The notes below the pieces were generated by a model. It saw only the letters and a list, made by a program, of their open reading frames with translations. It was not told the DNA's origin and did not search any database. From Opitutaceae bacterium (GTDB lineage: Bacteria; Verrucomicrobiota; Verrucomicrobiia; Opitutales; Opitutaceae): a stretch of DNA of 64,000 nucleotides. The first letter of the stretch is position 1. Each line of letters opens with the position of its first letter. The stretch is from positions 62,001 to 126,000 of the forward strand of contig JANQRT010000024.1 in the NCBI GenBank assembly GCA_028284385.1, written 5' to 3'. A program made the translations under genes and the position numbers. Of the stretch, positions 8,255 to 17,601 are shown piece by piece.

Positions 8255-9082
8255 ATGTCTATACTTCCCGCAAAAGGATCCAAATTAGCCAAAGACAACT
8301 CCATTGCCGCCAATCGTAATAAAATCCGAGGCCTGCTCAGAAAAGCCTCTCATGGCAATGTCTACGCTTTCACTCAAGCATCTTCCTTCTACTTCGAAAT
8401 ACTGTCGGAATATTTCTATCTTCTCGGCTTTACCGATCCACGCGATCGGCTTTTCGAAGTCCGAAATCTACTCGCAGAGTGTTGGAAATACCTTCCCTAC
8501 ACAAAGCGCGTCTCGGATTTCGAAAGATTTCTACAAGTTCATTTAGAAAAAAGGGATGCCGATTGTTGCCTCGACCTGGCCGAGCCCCATCAGAGGCTTG
8601 GAAAAATCGACCATAAAATCAGGTTCCTTCTGGTAACTCGCATCTTTGGACATTGGAGTTACAAATCGCTACAACTGGCGCTTCGCTGCAAGAAACGCGA
8701 ATTATCGGCAACGTTGATGACGCTCAAAAGCGAGTTGGTAGGTTTCAAGCCTCAGATGCTCAAGACGCATGAACAATTGCAAATCCTGCGTTTGAGTGAT
8801 CTCCTCGAAGGAGAACTCTCCGCTAAGTCCGCCTTGAAGCTAGAACAGGAAATAGCTAGGCAGTTTCACGTCTTGCAATTCAAAGCCGACTGGCTGGCCT
8901 ACCGCTGCGAGCTCGTTGAGCTACAGCAAAAGATGAAGCTCTCCGAGGAAGAGACGGCCTTGCTCAAGAAAAGCATCAACGAACAATTGAAGGAAGAACC
9001 CATGGAGCACCCGAAGCTGAGCGACAATATCATCAATCAGTTCTCCTTCGTCAGGCTCCCTTCACGCATCCTTAGAGGCTAG
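8255..9082 (+). CDS. Possible diverged ECF sigma factor-like protein
   Basis: A 275-residue cytoplasmic protein with no firm family. Residues 33-97 (GNVYAFTQASSFYFEILSEY onwards) follow the helix spacing of sigma-70 region 2 of ECF factors. Residues 118-162 (IRFLLVTRIFGHWSYKSLQL then ALRCKKRELSATLMTLKSEL) resemble sigma region 4 with its helix-turn-helix. A basic, helical C-terminal extension of about 110 residues is not part of normal ECF factors. The core promoter-recognition residues are not clearly conserved, so it could be a sigma-derived regulator rather than a working sigma. It is 50 bases downstream of the 222-residue protein. Confidence 0.65.
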   Translation: MSILPAKGSKLAKDNSIAANRNKIRGLLRKASHGNVYAFTQASSFYFEILSEYFYLLGFTDPRDRLFEVRNLLAECWKYLPYTKRVSDFERFLQVHLEKRDADCCLDLAEPHQRLGKIDHKIRFLLVTRIFGHWSYKSLQLALRCKKRELSATLMTLKSELVGFKPQMLKTHEQLQILRLSDLLEGELSAKSALKLEQEIARQFHVLQFKADWLAYRCELVELQQKMKLSEEETALLKKSINEQLKEEPMEHPKLSDNIINQFSFVRLPSRILRG

Positions 9083-9130
9083 ATCGAAAAACGTCACCAT
9101 TTTTTCAATACAATAGCCTATTGCAAGAAG

Positions 9131-9976
9131 CTAGCGGAAAAGAATGGTGGGGAGATGGCAATCGCGTAGCAACTCCGTTGTCGTACTGCCGATGATCAGA
9201 TGACGGATTCTCGAATGACCGTAAGCTCCCATCACAATCAAATCGATTTCGTTGGCCTGCGCGTATTCGGAAATAGCATGGCTAGGATTTCCATGGAGCA
9301 TTTGACAGTTCGGCTGACAACCTGCTTCGATAAGGTCGCTTTCAGCTCCCCTCAACGCGTTTAAGGATTCCGTCTCCTCTTCATTTGGCGAAACCGTGAC
9401 TAGATGAATTTCGAGATCGCGGAGCAAAGGAGAGTTCTTGATGAAGTCTAAAGCCTCCTGACAACTTGGAACGTTTTGATAAGCGAATACGACTTTATTG
9501 ATAGGCCGGAAAGCTCGGGAAGCTACAAAACATGGCCTTGTCGAGGCTCTAGCAACACGCTCCATGGTCGATCCCAAATGATCGGACGCGAAGCCTGCAT
9601 TCTCGCCTCTTTTGCCCATGATCAGCAAATCCGCATTTTCCTCCAACTCTTTCAGCGAATCGACCAGGAAGCCGGTTTTATGGGTCTTTACTACTTCCTT
9701 TTCGTATCCGTTTTCCTTTAGCAAACTCTCGGCTTGAGACAGAATGGCCTCGGCCTTTTTTTCTTCAAGCGACTGTAGTTGCCCCATAACGGCTTGGAAG
9801 GGCTGAATGCCTAAACTGCCACTCAGATCCGCAACGAAAGGGACCTCGAACTGTCGCAGATCCGTCACGTAAACCACTTCAATAGACACCTCTAAACGAT
9901 TGGCGATCCAGGCGGTGTACTGGCAACAGGATGCAGCGTATTCAGAACCATCAACACAAACGAGCAGCCTTTCCAT
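9131..9976 (-). CDS. Tandem-domain universal stress protein
   Basis: A 281-residue protein with two UspA domains in tandem (about 1-150 and 155-281). The second domain ends with the nucleotide-binding motif G-x2-G-x9-G-S, seen as MGAYGHSRIRHLIIGS. The first carries the similar MGKRGENAGFASDHLGS with one extra spacer residue. Proteins of this kind bind ATP or AMP and are induced under stress or starvation; their targets vary. The gene starts 10 bases after the stop of glgC on the same strand, so it is probably cotranscribed with glycogen synthesis. It faces the plus-strand gene ending at 9082. Confidence 0.92.
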   Translation of the reverse strand: MERLLVCVDGSEYAASCCQYTAWIANRLEVSIEVVYVTDLRQFEVPFVADLSGSLGIQPFQAVMGQLQSLEEKKAEAILSQAESLLKENGYEKEVVKTHKTGFLVDSLKELEENADLLIMGKRGENAGFASDHLGSTMERVARASTRPCFVASRAFRPINKVVFAYQNVPSCQEALDFIKNSPLLRDLEIHLVTVSPNEEETESLNALRGAESDLIEAGCQPNCQMLHGNPSHAISEYAQANEIDLIVMGAYGHSRIRHLIIGSTTTELLRDCHLPTILFR

Positions 9977-9985
9977 TGCCTATTT

Positions 9986-11266
9986 TTAAAAGACCGTGTT
10001 GTCGGGTACAACAGTATTTTTAGTGACTATCAAAATGCCGTCTCTCACAAAAAGACCTCCCTTTTCAAAGCCATCCGGCTTTCCCTCCGGGTTGAGACGT
10101 ACATTGTCTCCAATGCGAACGCCTTTGTCGATGATCGCGTTCTTGATTTCGCAATTCATCCCAACCCCGATATCCGGGATCCCCTTTTCGGCATTGGCTT
10201 TTCGATCAGCTGAACTCTCGAAGAAATCTGAACCCATCATGATCACGTTCTCAAGCCGAGCTCCTTCTCTTAAAACGGAACGGATTCCGATGACACACCG
10301 CTTCAAATAAGAATCGGTTATAATGCAACCGTCGCCGACGATGACATGGTTGATAGAACATCGATTGATTTTGCTAGCCGGCAAATAGCGAGCCCGCGTG
10401 TAAATAGGCCTCCCTCTTGAGAAGAAATTGAATTTCGGCATAGGATCGGCCAGCTGGAGATTCGCATCGAAAAACGCCTTTACCGTTCCAATATCCTCCC
10501 AGTAGCCCTCGAAAATAAAACTGCTCAGTTTGTGCTCCTTAAGCAGTGACGGAATCACCTCCTTGCCAAAGTCGGTCATGTCGTTATCGAGGGCTTCGAT
10601 CATCGTCTCGCGATTGAAAACATAGATGCCCATTGAGGCTAGGCACCGCTTTCCCTCAGACTTTTCCTTCAATCGATTTTTAATGGCTTCCGTAATCGCT
10701 AAACCGTCGATAACTTCAGGATCGGTTGGCTTTTCAACAAATTCGGTTATGGTTAGGTCATCGTTCACCCGCATTAGACCTAAGCCGGAAACTTGATCGG
10801 CTGGAAACGGGATAGCGGATACCGTTACATCAGCCTTCGTTTCCATATGTTGGTCAAGAAGCGCCTGATAGTCCATACGGTAGAGCTGGTCTCCCGACAG
10901 GATAACTACATAATCGTAGTCCTCCGATGCAAAATGATGAATGTTCTGCCGAACAGCATCGGCTGTTCCCTGGTACCAGCTTTCGCCCTTCTCCGTCTGC
11001 TCAGCCGATAGAATATCAACCGTACCTCCGCTAAAAGGATCGAAACGATAGGTCTCCTGAATATGCCGATGCAGAGAGGCGGTGTTAAACTGAGTCAGCA
11101 GGAATATCTTGTTAATGTTCCCGTTGAGACAATTGCTTATCGGAATATCGACCAGTCGATACTTACCCGCAAGAGGCACTGCAGGCTTACATCTCTCCTT
11201 GGTAAGAGGATAAAGACGAGTGCCTCGCCCCCCTCCCATAATAACTGCAATTGCTTTGTGTTCCAT
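9986..11266 (-). CDS. glgC: Glucose-1-phosphate adenylyltransferase
   Basis: Makes ADP-glucose from glucose-1-phosphate and ATP, the committed step of bacterial glycogen synthesis. The 426-residue enzyme has the N-terminal nucleotide-binding motif GGGRGTRLYPLT with KPAVPLAGKYRLVDIPIS after it, the catalytic-site segment VVILSGDQLYRMDY, the sugar-binding EFVEKP and a C-terminal left-handed beta-helix with hexapeptide-like repeats (IGIRSVLREGARLENVIMMG, IGDNVRLNPEG). Length is that of the family. The universal stress protein gene follows after 10 bases. Confidence 0.96.
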   Translation of the reverse strand: MEHKAIAVIMGGGRGTRLYPLTKERCKPAVPLAGKYRLVDIPISNCLNGNINKIFLLTQFNTASLHRHIQETYRFDPFSGGTVDILSAEQTEKGESWYQGTADAVRQNIHHFASEDYDYVVILSGDQLYRMDYQALLDQHMETKADVTVSAIPFPADQVSGLGLMRVNDDLTITEFVEKPTDPEVIDGLAITEAIKNRLKEKSEGKRCLASMGIYVFNRETMIEALDNDMTDFGKEVIPSLLKEHKLSSFIFEGYWEDIGTVKAFFDANLQLADPMPKFNFFSRGRPIYTRARYLPASKINRCSINHVIVGDGCIITDSYLKRCVIGIRSVLREGARLENVIMMGSDFFESSADRKANAEKGIPDIGVGMNCEIKNAIIDKGVRIGDNVRLNPEGKPDGFEKGGLFVRDGILIVTKNTVVPDNTVF

Positions 11267-11429
11267 TTGACGAAATCGATCCGAAAATGAGTACCTTCTC
11301 GGAAAGTTGCCTAATCAGTTTGATTCGACAATCTCAAAAAGGAGACTTTGTGGTTAAAATTCGGGAACGTTAACCGAAAAACTGTCCACTTGAAAATGGA
11401 ATGGATCTTCTAGCTTGCTCGCGACAATT

Positions 11430-11453
11430 AAAAAAGACGCCATGAAGGCGTCT
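11430..11453 (-). terminator. Rho-independent terminator after the cysD-cysN-HTH run
   Basis: Read on the minus strand this is a perfect stem GACGCC / GGCGTC (extended by one A-T pair) with a five-base loop, directly followed by six T. It lies 32 bases after the stop of the small HTH gene and would end the cysDN transcript. In the plus direction there is no T-run, so it is directional. Confidence 0.85.
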
Positions 11454-11484
11454 CCAGAAAATAGTTACAGTATAAGGTTTCGAG

Positions 11485-11835
11485 CTAGATTTCGCTCATC
11501 GTTTGCAACCTATCGAATACCAGCTTAGCTGCCTTTTTAACGCTGTCCTTGGAGGAGCGAAGCTGGAGCCACTCTAGTTGAGTGGTCAGAATAGCTTTCA
11601 CGTTAGGTCTTAGATCGCCTTTCGAAGCGTCGGCCATTATGGGCTCTAGCCCAGCTAGTTCTCTAATTTTATGAATATTGGTGAGCTGGAAAAGCATGAA
11701 GTCCCGGATACGAATTTTGCCCTCTTCACTCTGTGGACAGCCAGCGTCAATCGAAAGTTGAATCCAGCCTCTTGCACATTTGAGCTTACTCGCAATCTCG
11801 TCAATCGTGTAAGGAACCTCGTCCGCTTTGCCCAT
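11485..11835 (-). CDS. Small winged-HTH-like protein downstream of cysN
   Basis: A 116-residue protein whose first half (VPYTIDEIASKLKCARGWIQ then LSIDAGCPQSEEGKIRIRD) looks like an excisionase/Nu1-type winged helix: a helix-turn-helix followed by a G-x-P wing. The second half is basic and helical. I choose the ATG at 11835; the open frame extends another 34 codons upstream but without family-like sequence. It lies about 108 bases after cysN, is closed by a clear terminator, and so is probably the last gene of the sulfate-activation transcript. A regulatory role is possible but is inference. Confidence 0.65.
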   Translation of the reverse strand: MGKADEVPYTIDEIASKLKCARGWIQLSIDAGCPQSEEGKIRIRDFMLFQLTNIHKIRELAGLEPIMADASKGDLRPNVKAILTTQLEWLQLRSSKDSVKKAAKLVFDRLQTMSEI

Positions 11836-11943
11836 CCACCAATAATCCAACAAAGGTTCTTTTTTGTAAAGACCTTGTAAACAAGAATATTGCCTAGGGA
11901 GAAGCCCCAAAACAAGGTTCGAAAAGCGGAACAACAAACTGAT

Positions 11944-13227
11944 TCAAATCATCATCCCAGCCGCAACCGTCTCGTTGGTGAAAGCGTCAATGAGGACAAA
12001 AGAACCTGTCGTCCGATTCTTCGAATAACTATCATAGCAAAGCGGGGCTGCGGTCCTTAGCGATATTCGCCCAATATCGTTGAGCTTAAATTCCAAATCG
12101 TCTTCGATTTTATGAAGCGAGTTGATGTCAACCTTGTACTTGACGTCCTTTACCACCGCCTTCGTTTCCTTAGTAGTGTGGCGAATGATGAATTTCCCTC
12201 TCGAATTCATAGGCTTCTCGCTAAACCAGCAGATCATCGCCTCAAGATCCTGATCGCATTTCGGAGGGCGATTAGCTTTTACCAGCATATCCCCACGACT
12301 GATATCGATTTCGCGGTCTAAGGTTAGAGTAACGCTTAGCGGCGCGAATGCCTCCTCTAGCTCGCCATCCATAGTGTGTATGGCTTTCACTTTCGCGTTA
12401 AACCCAGAAGGCATTACGACCACCTCGTCTTCTGGCTTGAATACACCACCTGCGACCCGTCCTGCGTAGCCCCTAAAATCGTGATACTCGTCGCTATGAG
12501 GGCGAATCACCCATTGAATAGGGAAACGCGCGTCAACATGGTTCTCGTCTGGCCCCATGTAGACAGTCTCCAAATGATATAACAGGGACGGCCCCTGATA
12601 CCAAGGCATTCTCTCAGATTTCTCAACTACATTGTCTCCAACTAAAGCGCTTATAGGAATGAAGGACACTTCTACCATATTATCCAGACGTGATGCGAAC
12701 TTAGTGAAGTCCCGTTTAATCCTCTTGAAAACATCTTCACTCCAATCAACGAGGTCCATTTTATTTACAGCTATCACCACATGTTGGATACGCAGAAGGT
12801 TTGCTATAAACGAATGACGACAGGTTTGTTCTATTACGCCTTTACGAGCATCAACGAGAATAATAGCAAGATTGGCTGTTGAAGCTCCCGTAACCATATT
12901 TCGGGTGTACTGAATATGGCCAGGTGTATCTGCGATTATAAACTTCCGCCTTGGAGTCGCGAAGTAACGATAAGCTACATCAATGGTAATACCTTGTTCT
13001 CTTTCTGCCCTCAACCCATCCGTAAGCAGAGCAAGATTCACGTTCTCGTCGCCACGCTGCTTGCTAGTGGTCTCAATAGCTTCAAGCTGATCTTCGAAAA
13101 TCGCCTTCGAATCATAAAGCAAGCGACCTATGAGCGTTGATTTTCCGTCGTCTACAGATCCCGCCGTCGTGAATCTGAGAAGACCCATGTCTAAATAGCC
13201 GTCGGTTGAGTTTGATTGGTGGCTCAT
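11944..13227 (-). CDS. cysN: Sulfate adenylyltransferase subunit 1 (GTPase)
   Basis: The GTP-hydrolysing subunit that drives CysD to make APS from sulfate and ATP. The 427-residue protein is EF-Tu-like: G1 GSVDDGKSTLIGR, G2 region EREQGITIDVAYRYF, G3 DTPGH and G4 NKMD, followed by two beta-barrel domains. It ends without the fused APS kinase domain found in CysNC proteins, which fits the separate cysC at 3952-4545. cysD ends 17 bases upstream in the same orientation. The residues for nucleotide binding are all present. Confidence 0.96.
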   Translation of the reverse strand: MSHQSNSTDGYLDMGLLRFTTAGSVDDGKSTLIGRLLYDSKAIFEDQLEAIETTSKQRGDENVNLALLTDGLRAEREQGITIDVAYRYFATPRRKFIIADTPGHIQYTRNMVTGASTANLAIILVDARKGVIEQTCRHSFIANLLRIQHVVIAVNKMDLVDWSEDVFKRIKRDFTKFASRLDNMVEVSFIPISALVGDNVVEKSERMPWYQGPSLLYHLETVYMGPDENHVDARFPIQWVIRPHSDEYHDFRGYAGRVAGGVFKPEDEVVVMPSGFNAKVKAIHTMDGELEEAFAPLSVTLTLDREIDISRGDMLVKANRPPKCDQDLEAMICWFSEKPMNSRGKFIIRHTTKETKAVVKDVKYKVDINSLHKIEDDLEFKLNDIGRISLRTAAPLCYDSYSKNRTTGSFVLIDAFTNETVAAGMMI

Positions 13228-13244
13228 AAGAAAATCGATAATTA

Positions 13245-14150
13245 TTAAAAGTAGCCTTGCTTTTTCCGGTCTTCCATCGCGCTCTCGCTACGCTTGTCAT
13301 CGGCACGGTTTCCTCGCTCGGTTTCCCGCGCGGCTGCGACCTCTTCGATAATCGCTTCAAGCGTGTCGGCATTCGAATCCACAGCACCCGTTATGGTAGC
13401 GTCTCCCATCGTGCGAAATCTTACTAATCTCTTTTCAACTACCTCGCTATCTCTAGGCTCAACAAACTCGGAAACGGCTAATATGACCCCATTACGAACT
13501 ACCACATCTCGCTCGTGGGCAAAGTAGAGACTGGGAAGCTCGATACCCTCCAATTTGATGTATTGCCAAACATCCATCTCCGTCCAGTTGCTTAATGGAA
13601 AAACTCGAAAATGTTCGCCGTGGCTCATCCGTCCATTGAATACATTCCAAAGCTCAGGACGTTGATTTTTAGGATCCCACTGTCCAAATTCGTCACGATG
13701 AGAAAAGAACCGCTCTTTAGCTCTGGCCTTCTCTTCGTCGCGGCGGCCTCCACCTAATGCCGCATCGTATTGACCTTCTTCGAGACAATCGAGAAGCGCT
13801 TGGATTTGCAGAGCATTACGACTTGCGTTTGGTCCCTTTTCCTCGACAACTCTACCTTCATCAATCGCCTTTTGAACAGAAGCAACCACTAGATGCGCTC
13901 CCGTATCAGCAACGAGTCTGTCTCGAAATTCGATAGTTTCTTTAAAATTATGACCGGTGTCCACATGCAGCAGTGGAAATGGTAACTTAGCTGGCCAAAA
14001 AGCCTTTTTTGCCAAGTAGGCCATTAGAATTGAGTCCTTACCGCCCGAAAACATTAACACGGGACGCTCGAATTGAGCTGCCGTCTCGCGAAGAATGAAA
14101 ATGGCTTCGCTTTCGAGCTGATGTAGATGTGTAAGAGTGTAGTCAGGCAT
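13245..14150 (-). CDS. cysD: Sulfate adenylyltransferase subunit 2
   Basis: The catalytic, PP-loop ATPase subunit of ATP sulfurylase, forming adenylylsulfate. In the 301-residue sequence the PP-loop FSGGKDSILM lies near residue 34. It is followed by LLHVDTGHNFKETIEFRD, the dimer/active-site segments GGGRRDEEKARAKERFFSHR and FPLSNWTEMDVWQYI, and a basic C-terminal tail ending in GYF. It is the first gene of the cysD-cysN unit, and 85 bases separate it from the aminotransferase gene upstream. Confidence 0.96.
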   Translation of the reverse strand: MPDYTLTHLHQLESEAIFILRETAAQFERPVLMFSGGKDSILMAYLAKKAFWPAKLPFPLLHVDTGHNFKETIEFRDRLVADTGAHLVVASVQKAIDEGRVVEEKGPNASRNALQIQALLDCLEEGQYDAALGGGRRDEEKARAKERFFSHRDEFGQWDPKNQRPELWNVFNGRMSHGEHFRVFPLSNWTEMDVWQYIKLEGIELPSLYFAHERDVVVRNGVILAVSEFVEPRDSEVVEKRLVRFRTMGDATITGAVDSNADTLEAIIEEVAAARETERGNRADDKRSESAMEDRKKQGYF

Positions 14151-14235
14151 TAGTTAAGAATGTGAGAAGCCGGCTAGTATCCGTTCGTCATCGGATAGAT
14201 CAAGCGGATATTAATCCAATTTATGATAATTCCGA

Positions 14236-15492
14236 CTAAAGGGTAATCCTCTTAGCTACTTCCAAAAAACGATAAGCAGCCTCCTCGATTTCATCCAGAT
14301 CGAGAACCCCGAAGCTCAACCGCACTCTGTCCGAGGGACCCCCTAGCGAGAAACATAAATCGCCAGGCACATACATCACCCCATTTTTAATGCAGTCTCT
14401 ATGGAAATTGGAATCGAAACCAGTATCCATCCCATTGGGAGATCTAGCCCATATGTACAAGCCGCCATCAGGCTCGGCCCAGGTCCACCCCAAGGCGCCA
14501 AGTTCGCCGCCCAGCGCCTCATGAAGGCATTTCATTTTCAAGTGGTAATTCTTTCTTAAGGACAAGAGATGCACATCAAAAATACCGTCTTCCAACCCTC
14601 GTTCTAGGATCGCCTGGTTAAAATTGGAGGTACCAAAATCTTGCTGCCCCTTAATCGACAGCATTCTCTGAAGCCAATCACGGTCCGAACAATAGCCGTA
14701 GCCAACCTTCAATCCCGAGGCGAATGGCTTTGTCAGCGTACTCGTGTAGAGAACAGGCGAATTTTCGTAATCTTCGATTGCCAGACAGCTTGAAACCTCA
14801 TTCGGAGCTTGGAAATGGAGCTCGCGATAGGCCGCATCTTCAATAACGGCAATACCCGCGTTCGCTTCATTAAGCACGTGTCCAATTCCCTTTTTGGCAT
14901 TAACCGAAATGCTATGCCCTGATGGATTCGCGTAGTAGGAAACAAGATACACAGCCTTTACCTTCTCAATTTCTCCGGAATCCTTTAACTTATCGAGAAG
15001 CATTCGGAGCTCATCAACATCCACATCTCCATCGTCCATCATTGGAAGCGGCATTGGTGTAACGCCAAGACCCCTTAGAACTTCGAGAAAAACGAAATAA
15101 GTAGGCTGTTCGACTAGAATGATATCGCCTGGATTGCAAAGCGTCTGGACTGCCAAGTAAAGAATCTGCTGAGAGCCATTTGCAATGAAAACATTAGAAG
15201 CCGAATACGATTCCTCAGGCTTAAGATCCGCTTTCTCAATACGTTTACTGAGAATTTCTCTCAGTCCGCTCCGCCCTTGATTCGTCCCGTATTGCAAAAT
15301 GGATCTGTCTCCTCCATTCTCCCTAGCCAAGTCATTGGCAATGGAAAGGACTTCATTTAAAGGCAAAGAAGCATTGTCAGTAAAACCCGCTGCCAGATTT
15401 AGGATGTCAGGCCGCTCCAGGGCGTCTGCCATCAGCCTAGCAATGTCAGATTCCTGCTGGATAGATCCAATTTTTGAATACTTGGCTGGCAT
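14236..15492 (-). CDS. PLP-dependent aminotransferase (class I/II, MocR/aminoadipate type)
   Basis: A 418-residue fold-type I aminotransferase. The segment QYGTNQGRSGLREILSKRIE and the PLP-phosphate region FIANGSQQILYLAVQTLCNP are typical of 2-aminoadipate/kynurenine aminotransferase-like proteins and of the catalytic domain of MocR regulators. The Schiff-base Lys is in YTSTLTKPFASGLKVGY, and the carboxylate-binding Arg is in RVRLSFG near the C-terminus. There is no GntR domain at the N-terminus, so it is an enzyme rather than a regulator. The substrate is not decided by sequence. Confidence 0.88.
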   Translation of the reverse strand: MPAKYSKIGSIQQESDIARLMADALERPDILNLAAGFTDNASLPLNEVLSIANDLARENGGDRSILQYGTNQGRSGLREILSKRIEKADLKPEESYSASNVFIANGSQQILYLAVQTLCNPGDIILVEQPTYFVFLEVLRGLGVTPMPLPMMDDGDVDVDELRMLLDKLKDSGEIEKVKAVYLVSYYANPSGHSISVNAKKGIGHVLNEANAGIAVIEDAAYRELHFQAPNEVSSCLAIEDYENSPVLYTSTLTKPFASGLKVGYGYCSDRDWLQRMLSIKGQQDFGTSNFNQAILERGLEDGIFDVHLLSLRKNYHLKMKCLHEALGGELGALGWTWAEPDGGLYIWARSPNGMDTGFDSNFHRDCIKNGVMYVPGDLCFSLGGPSDRVRLSFGVLDLDEIEEAAYRFLEVAKRITL

Positions 15493-15575
15493 TCAGAAAG
15501 AGAGGTTTAAAAGAGATAGGCAACTAATACAGTCTCTTAATCTAATGCCTCGTTCTTTCGAAGCAAGCAAATGGA

Positions 15576-17591
15576 CTATGCCATCGCTTGAGCGCCATCC
15601 ACAGCAGGTGGAATATCCTCTTCTGGATCCTTCTTTTCCTTAGTCTTATTGTCCTCGTTGGACTGCTTTTGCTCTTCTTCCAACTCAGTCTTTGAAGAAA
15701 CGACTTCAGACCTTATTTCGCCAAATTCGAGAATCTCATCCACATGCTTGCCTTCAAGCGTCTCATACTCAAGCAGCGATTCGGAGATCTTATCCAGATG
15801 ACCACGATGATCTTCGATAATCTTCTTCGCTCGTTCAAACTGCGTGTGGATTATCTTGCTTATCTCATCGTCGATCTTGTTGGCTGTTTCCTCACTATAA
15901 TTCTGAGTCTTGTTGATCTCTCTTCCGAGAAACAGGTGCTCTTGGTTGTCTCCAAAAGCTACAGGACCAAGATCGCTCATACCGAGATCGCAAACCATTT
16001 GACGAGCCATTTTAGTCGCCTGCTTTATGTCGCTGGAAGCACCACTGCTGTAATCCCCAGTCTCCACTTCCTCGGCAATGCGCCCTGCCATCGCATAGGC
16101 AATCTGGTTATTAAGCTGATTTCGCGTCATGCCTAGAATATCTTTGGTCGGCGTCGACATCGCCATTCCCAACGCCTGGCCACGAGGAAGAATCGTAACC
16201 TTATGGAGCTTGAAGTTCTTGTCCTTCAGAACCGCCTTAACCAAAGCGTGCCCAGCTTCGTGATACGCAGTCGCTCGTTTGTCTTCTTCGTCCATCAAGC
16301 GTCGACGCTCGCGTCCAAATGAAATCTTATCACGAGCTTCATCAATATCGATGCGGTCAACTTGATTCTTGTTCTTCCGAGCGGCCATCAAGGCCCCCTC
16401 ATTTAGAAGGTTAGCCAAATCGGCTCCCGAAAATCCCGGCGTAGCTCCAGCGATGTCAGCGAGACTCACATCGGCTCCCAATTTTATCTTCTTCGCGTGG
16501 ACTTTCAGAATTTCTTCTCGACCCTTGTAGTCAGGCAGATCGATAACGACTTCTCGGTCGAATCGGCCAGGTCTCAACAAAGCGCTATCGAGGATGTCTG
16601 GTCGATTGGTCGATGCCAATATGATGACGCCTTCTTGAGTATCGAAGCCATCCATCTCGACCAACAGAGAGTTTAGAGTCTGCTCTCGCTCATCATTGCC
16701 GCCACCTAGACCTGCGCCACGCTGGCGGCCAACAGCATCAATTTCGTCGATGAAAATCAAGCAAGGAGCATTCTTACGTCCCTGCTCGAACATGTCTCGA
16801 ACGCGGCTTGCACCCACCCCCACAAACATTTCCACAAAGTCCGAACCGCTAATGGAGAAAAACGGGACATCCGCCTCGCCAGCAACGGCCTTGGCCAAAA
16901 GGGTCTTGCCGGTACCCGGAGGGCCCACCATCAGGATGCCCTTTGGTATTCTGCCACCCATGCGCTGGAATTTCTTAGGATCCTTGAGGAACTCGATGAC
17001 TTCGCTTACTTCCTCTTTCGCCTCATCGCAGCCGGCGACATCCTTAAAAGTGATCTTGTCTTTCTCTCGAGTAAGAAGCTTGGCTTTGCTCTTTCCAAAG
17101 TTGAGGGCTCCCCTACCCGCCATACGCAATTGCCTGACAAACAGGAAGTAAAGAATTCCGATGACCAAGATAAAAGGTATAATTCCAGCCAAAAGCTGTG
17201 GTAAAAAGGTGTTTGCCTCAACTTCGTCGAACAGCTTGGTCTGCTGCAGAAGTTTGTAGTCTTCGGCAATCAGCTTGCCACGGGCGTAAAAGGGAACTGA
17301 GCGGTAGCCATCAACAGCAACCGGGTCTTCCTGCTTCATTTTACCAACTACTTCGTAGTAATCGGTCCCGCCAGGCACAGGGACTATCTTGCCAGATTCA
17401 ACCCTGCCCTCCTGCGTCGCCACAACGACATCCTGAATCTTAAGCTTATTCGCCTCCGATGTAGTTCCGGTCTGATACCAGAGGAATGCGATAACCGCAA
17501 AAATGGCCAGCCAGATCAGAATGACTTTTGGCTGAAAGCGTTCAGGTACTCCTTTTCCAGGAGGTTTTCTCTCGTTGTTTGAATCCGACAT
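15576..17591 (-). CDS. ftsH: ATP-dependent zinc metalloprotease FtsH
   Basis: Membrane-bound AAA+ protease that degrades misfolded membrane proteins and regulators. The 671-residue sequence has a helix at about 27-43, a periplasmic domain, a second helix at about 110-131 ([13 protein letters not shown]) and the AAA domain. That domain carries Walker A GPPGTGKT, Walker [15 protein letters not shown] and the second region of homology [20 protein letters not shown]. The zinc-binding HEAGH and a helical tail rich in Glu and Lys follow. tilS ends 10 bases upstream, so the two are probably coexpressed, as in many bacteria where ftsH follows tilS. Confidence 0.97.
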   Translation of the reverse strand: MSDSNNERKPPGKGVPERFQPKVILIWLAIFAVIAFLWYQTGTTSEANKLKIQDVVVATQEGRVESGKIVPVPGGTDYYEVVGKMKQEDPVAVDGYRSVPFYARGKLIAEDYKLLQQTKLFDEVEANTFLPQLLAGIIPFILVIGILYFLFVRQLRMAGRGALNFGKSKAKLLTREKDKITFKDVAGCDEAKEEVSEVIEFLKDPKKFQRMGGRIPKGILMVGPPGTGKTLLAKAVAGEADVPFFSISGSDFVEMFVGVGASRVRDMFEQGRKNAPCLIFIDEIDAVGRQRGAGLGGGNDEREQTLNSLLVEMDGFDTQEGVIILASTNRPDILDSALLRPGRFDREVVIDLPDYKGREEILKVHAKKIKLGADVSLADIAGATPGFSGADLANLLNEGALMAARKNKNQVDRIDIDEARDKISFGRERRRLMDEEDKRATAYHEAGHALVKAVLKDKNFKLHKVTILPRGQALGMAMSTPTKDILGMTRNQLNNQIAYAMAGRIAEEVETGDYSSGASSDIKQATKMARQMVCDLGMSDLGPVAFGDNQEHLFLGREINKTQNYSEETANKIDDEISKIIHTQFERAKKIIEDHRGHLDKISESLLEYETLEGKHVDEILEFGEIRSEVVSSKTELEEEQKQSNEDNKTKEKKDPEEDIPPAVDGAQAMA

Positions 17592-17601
17592 TAATGTAAA
17601 A

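Noticed and set aside
11944..13227. Fused CysNC bifunctional enzyme
   Set aside because: The frame ends after the third domain; no kinase P-loop follows, and a separate cysC exists.
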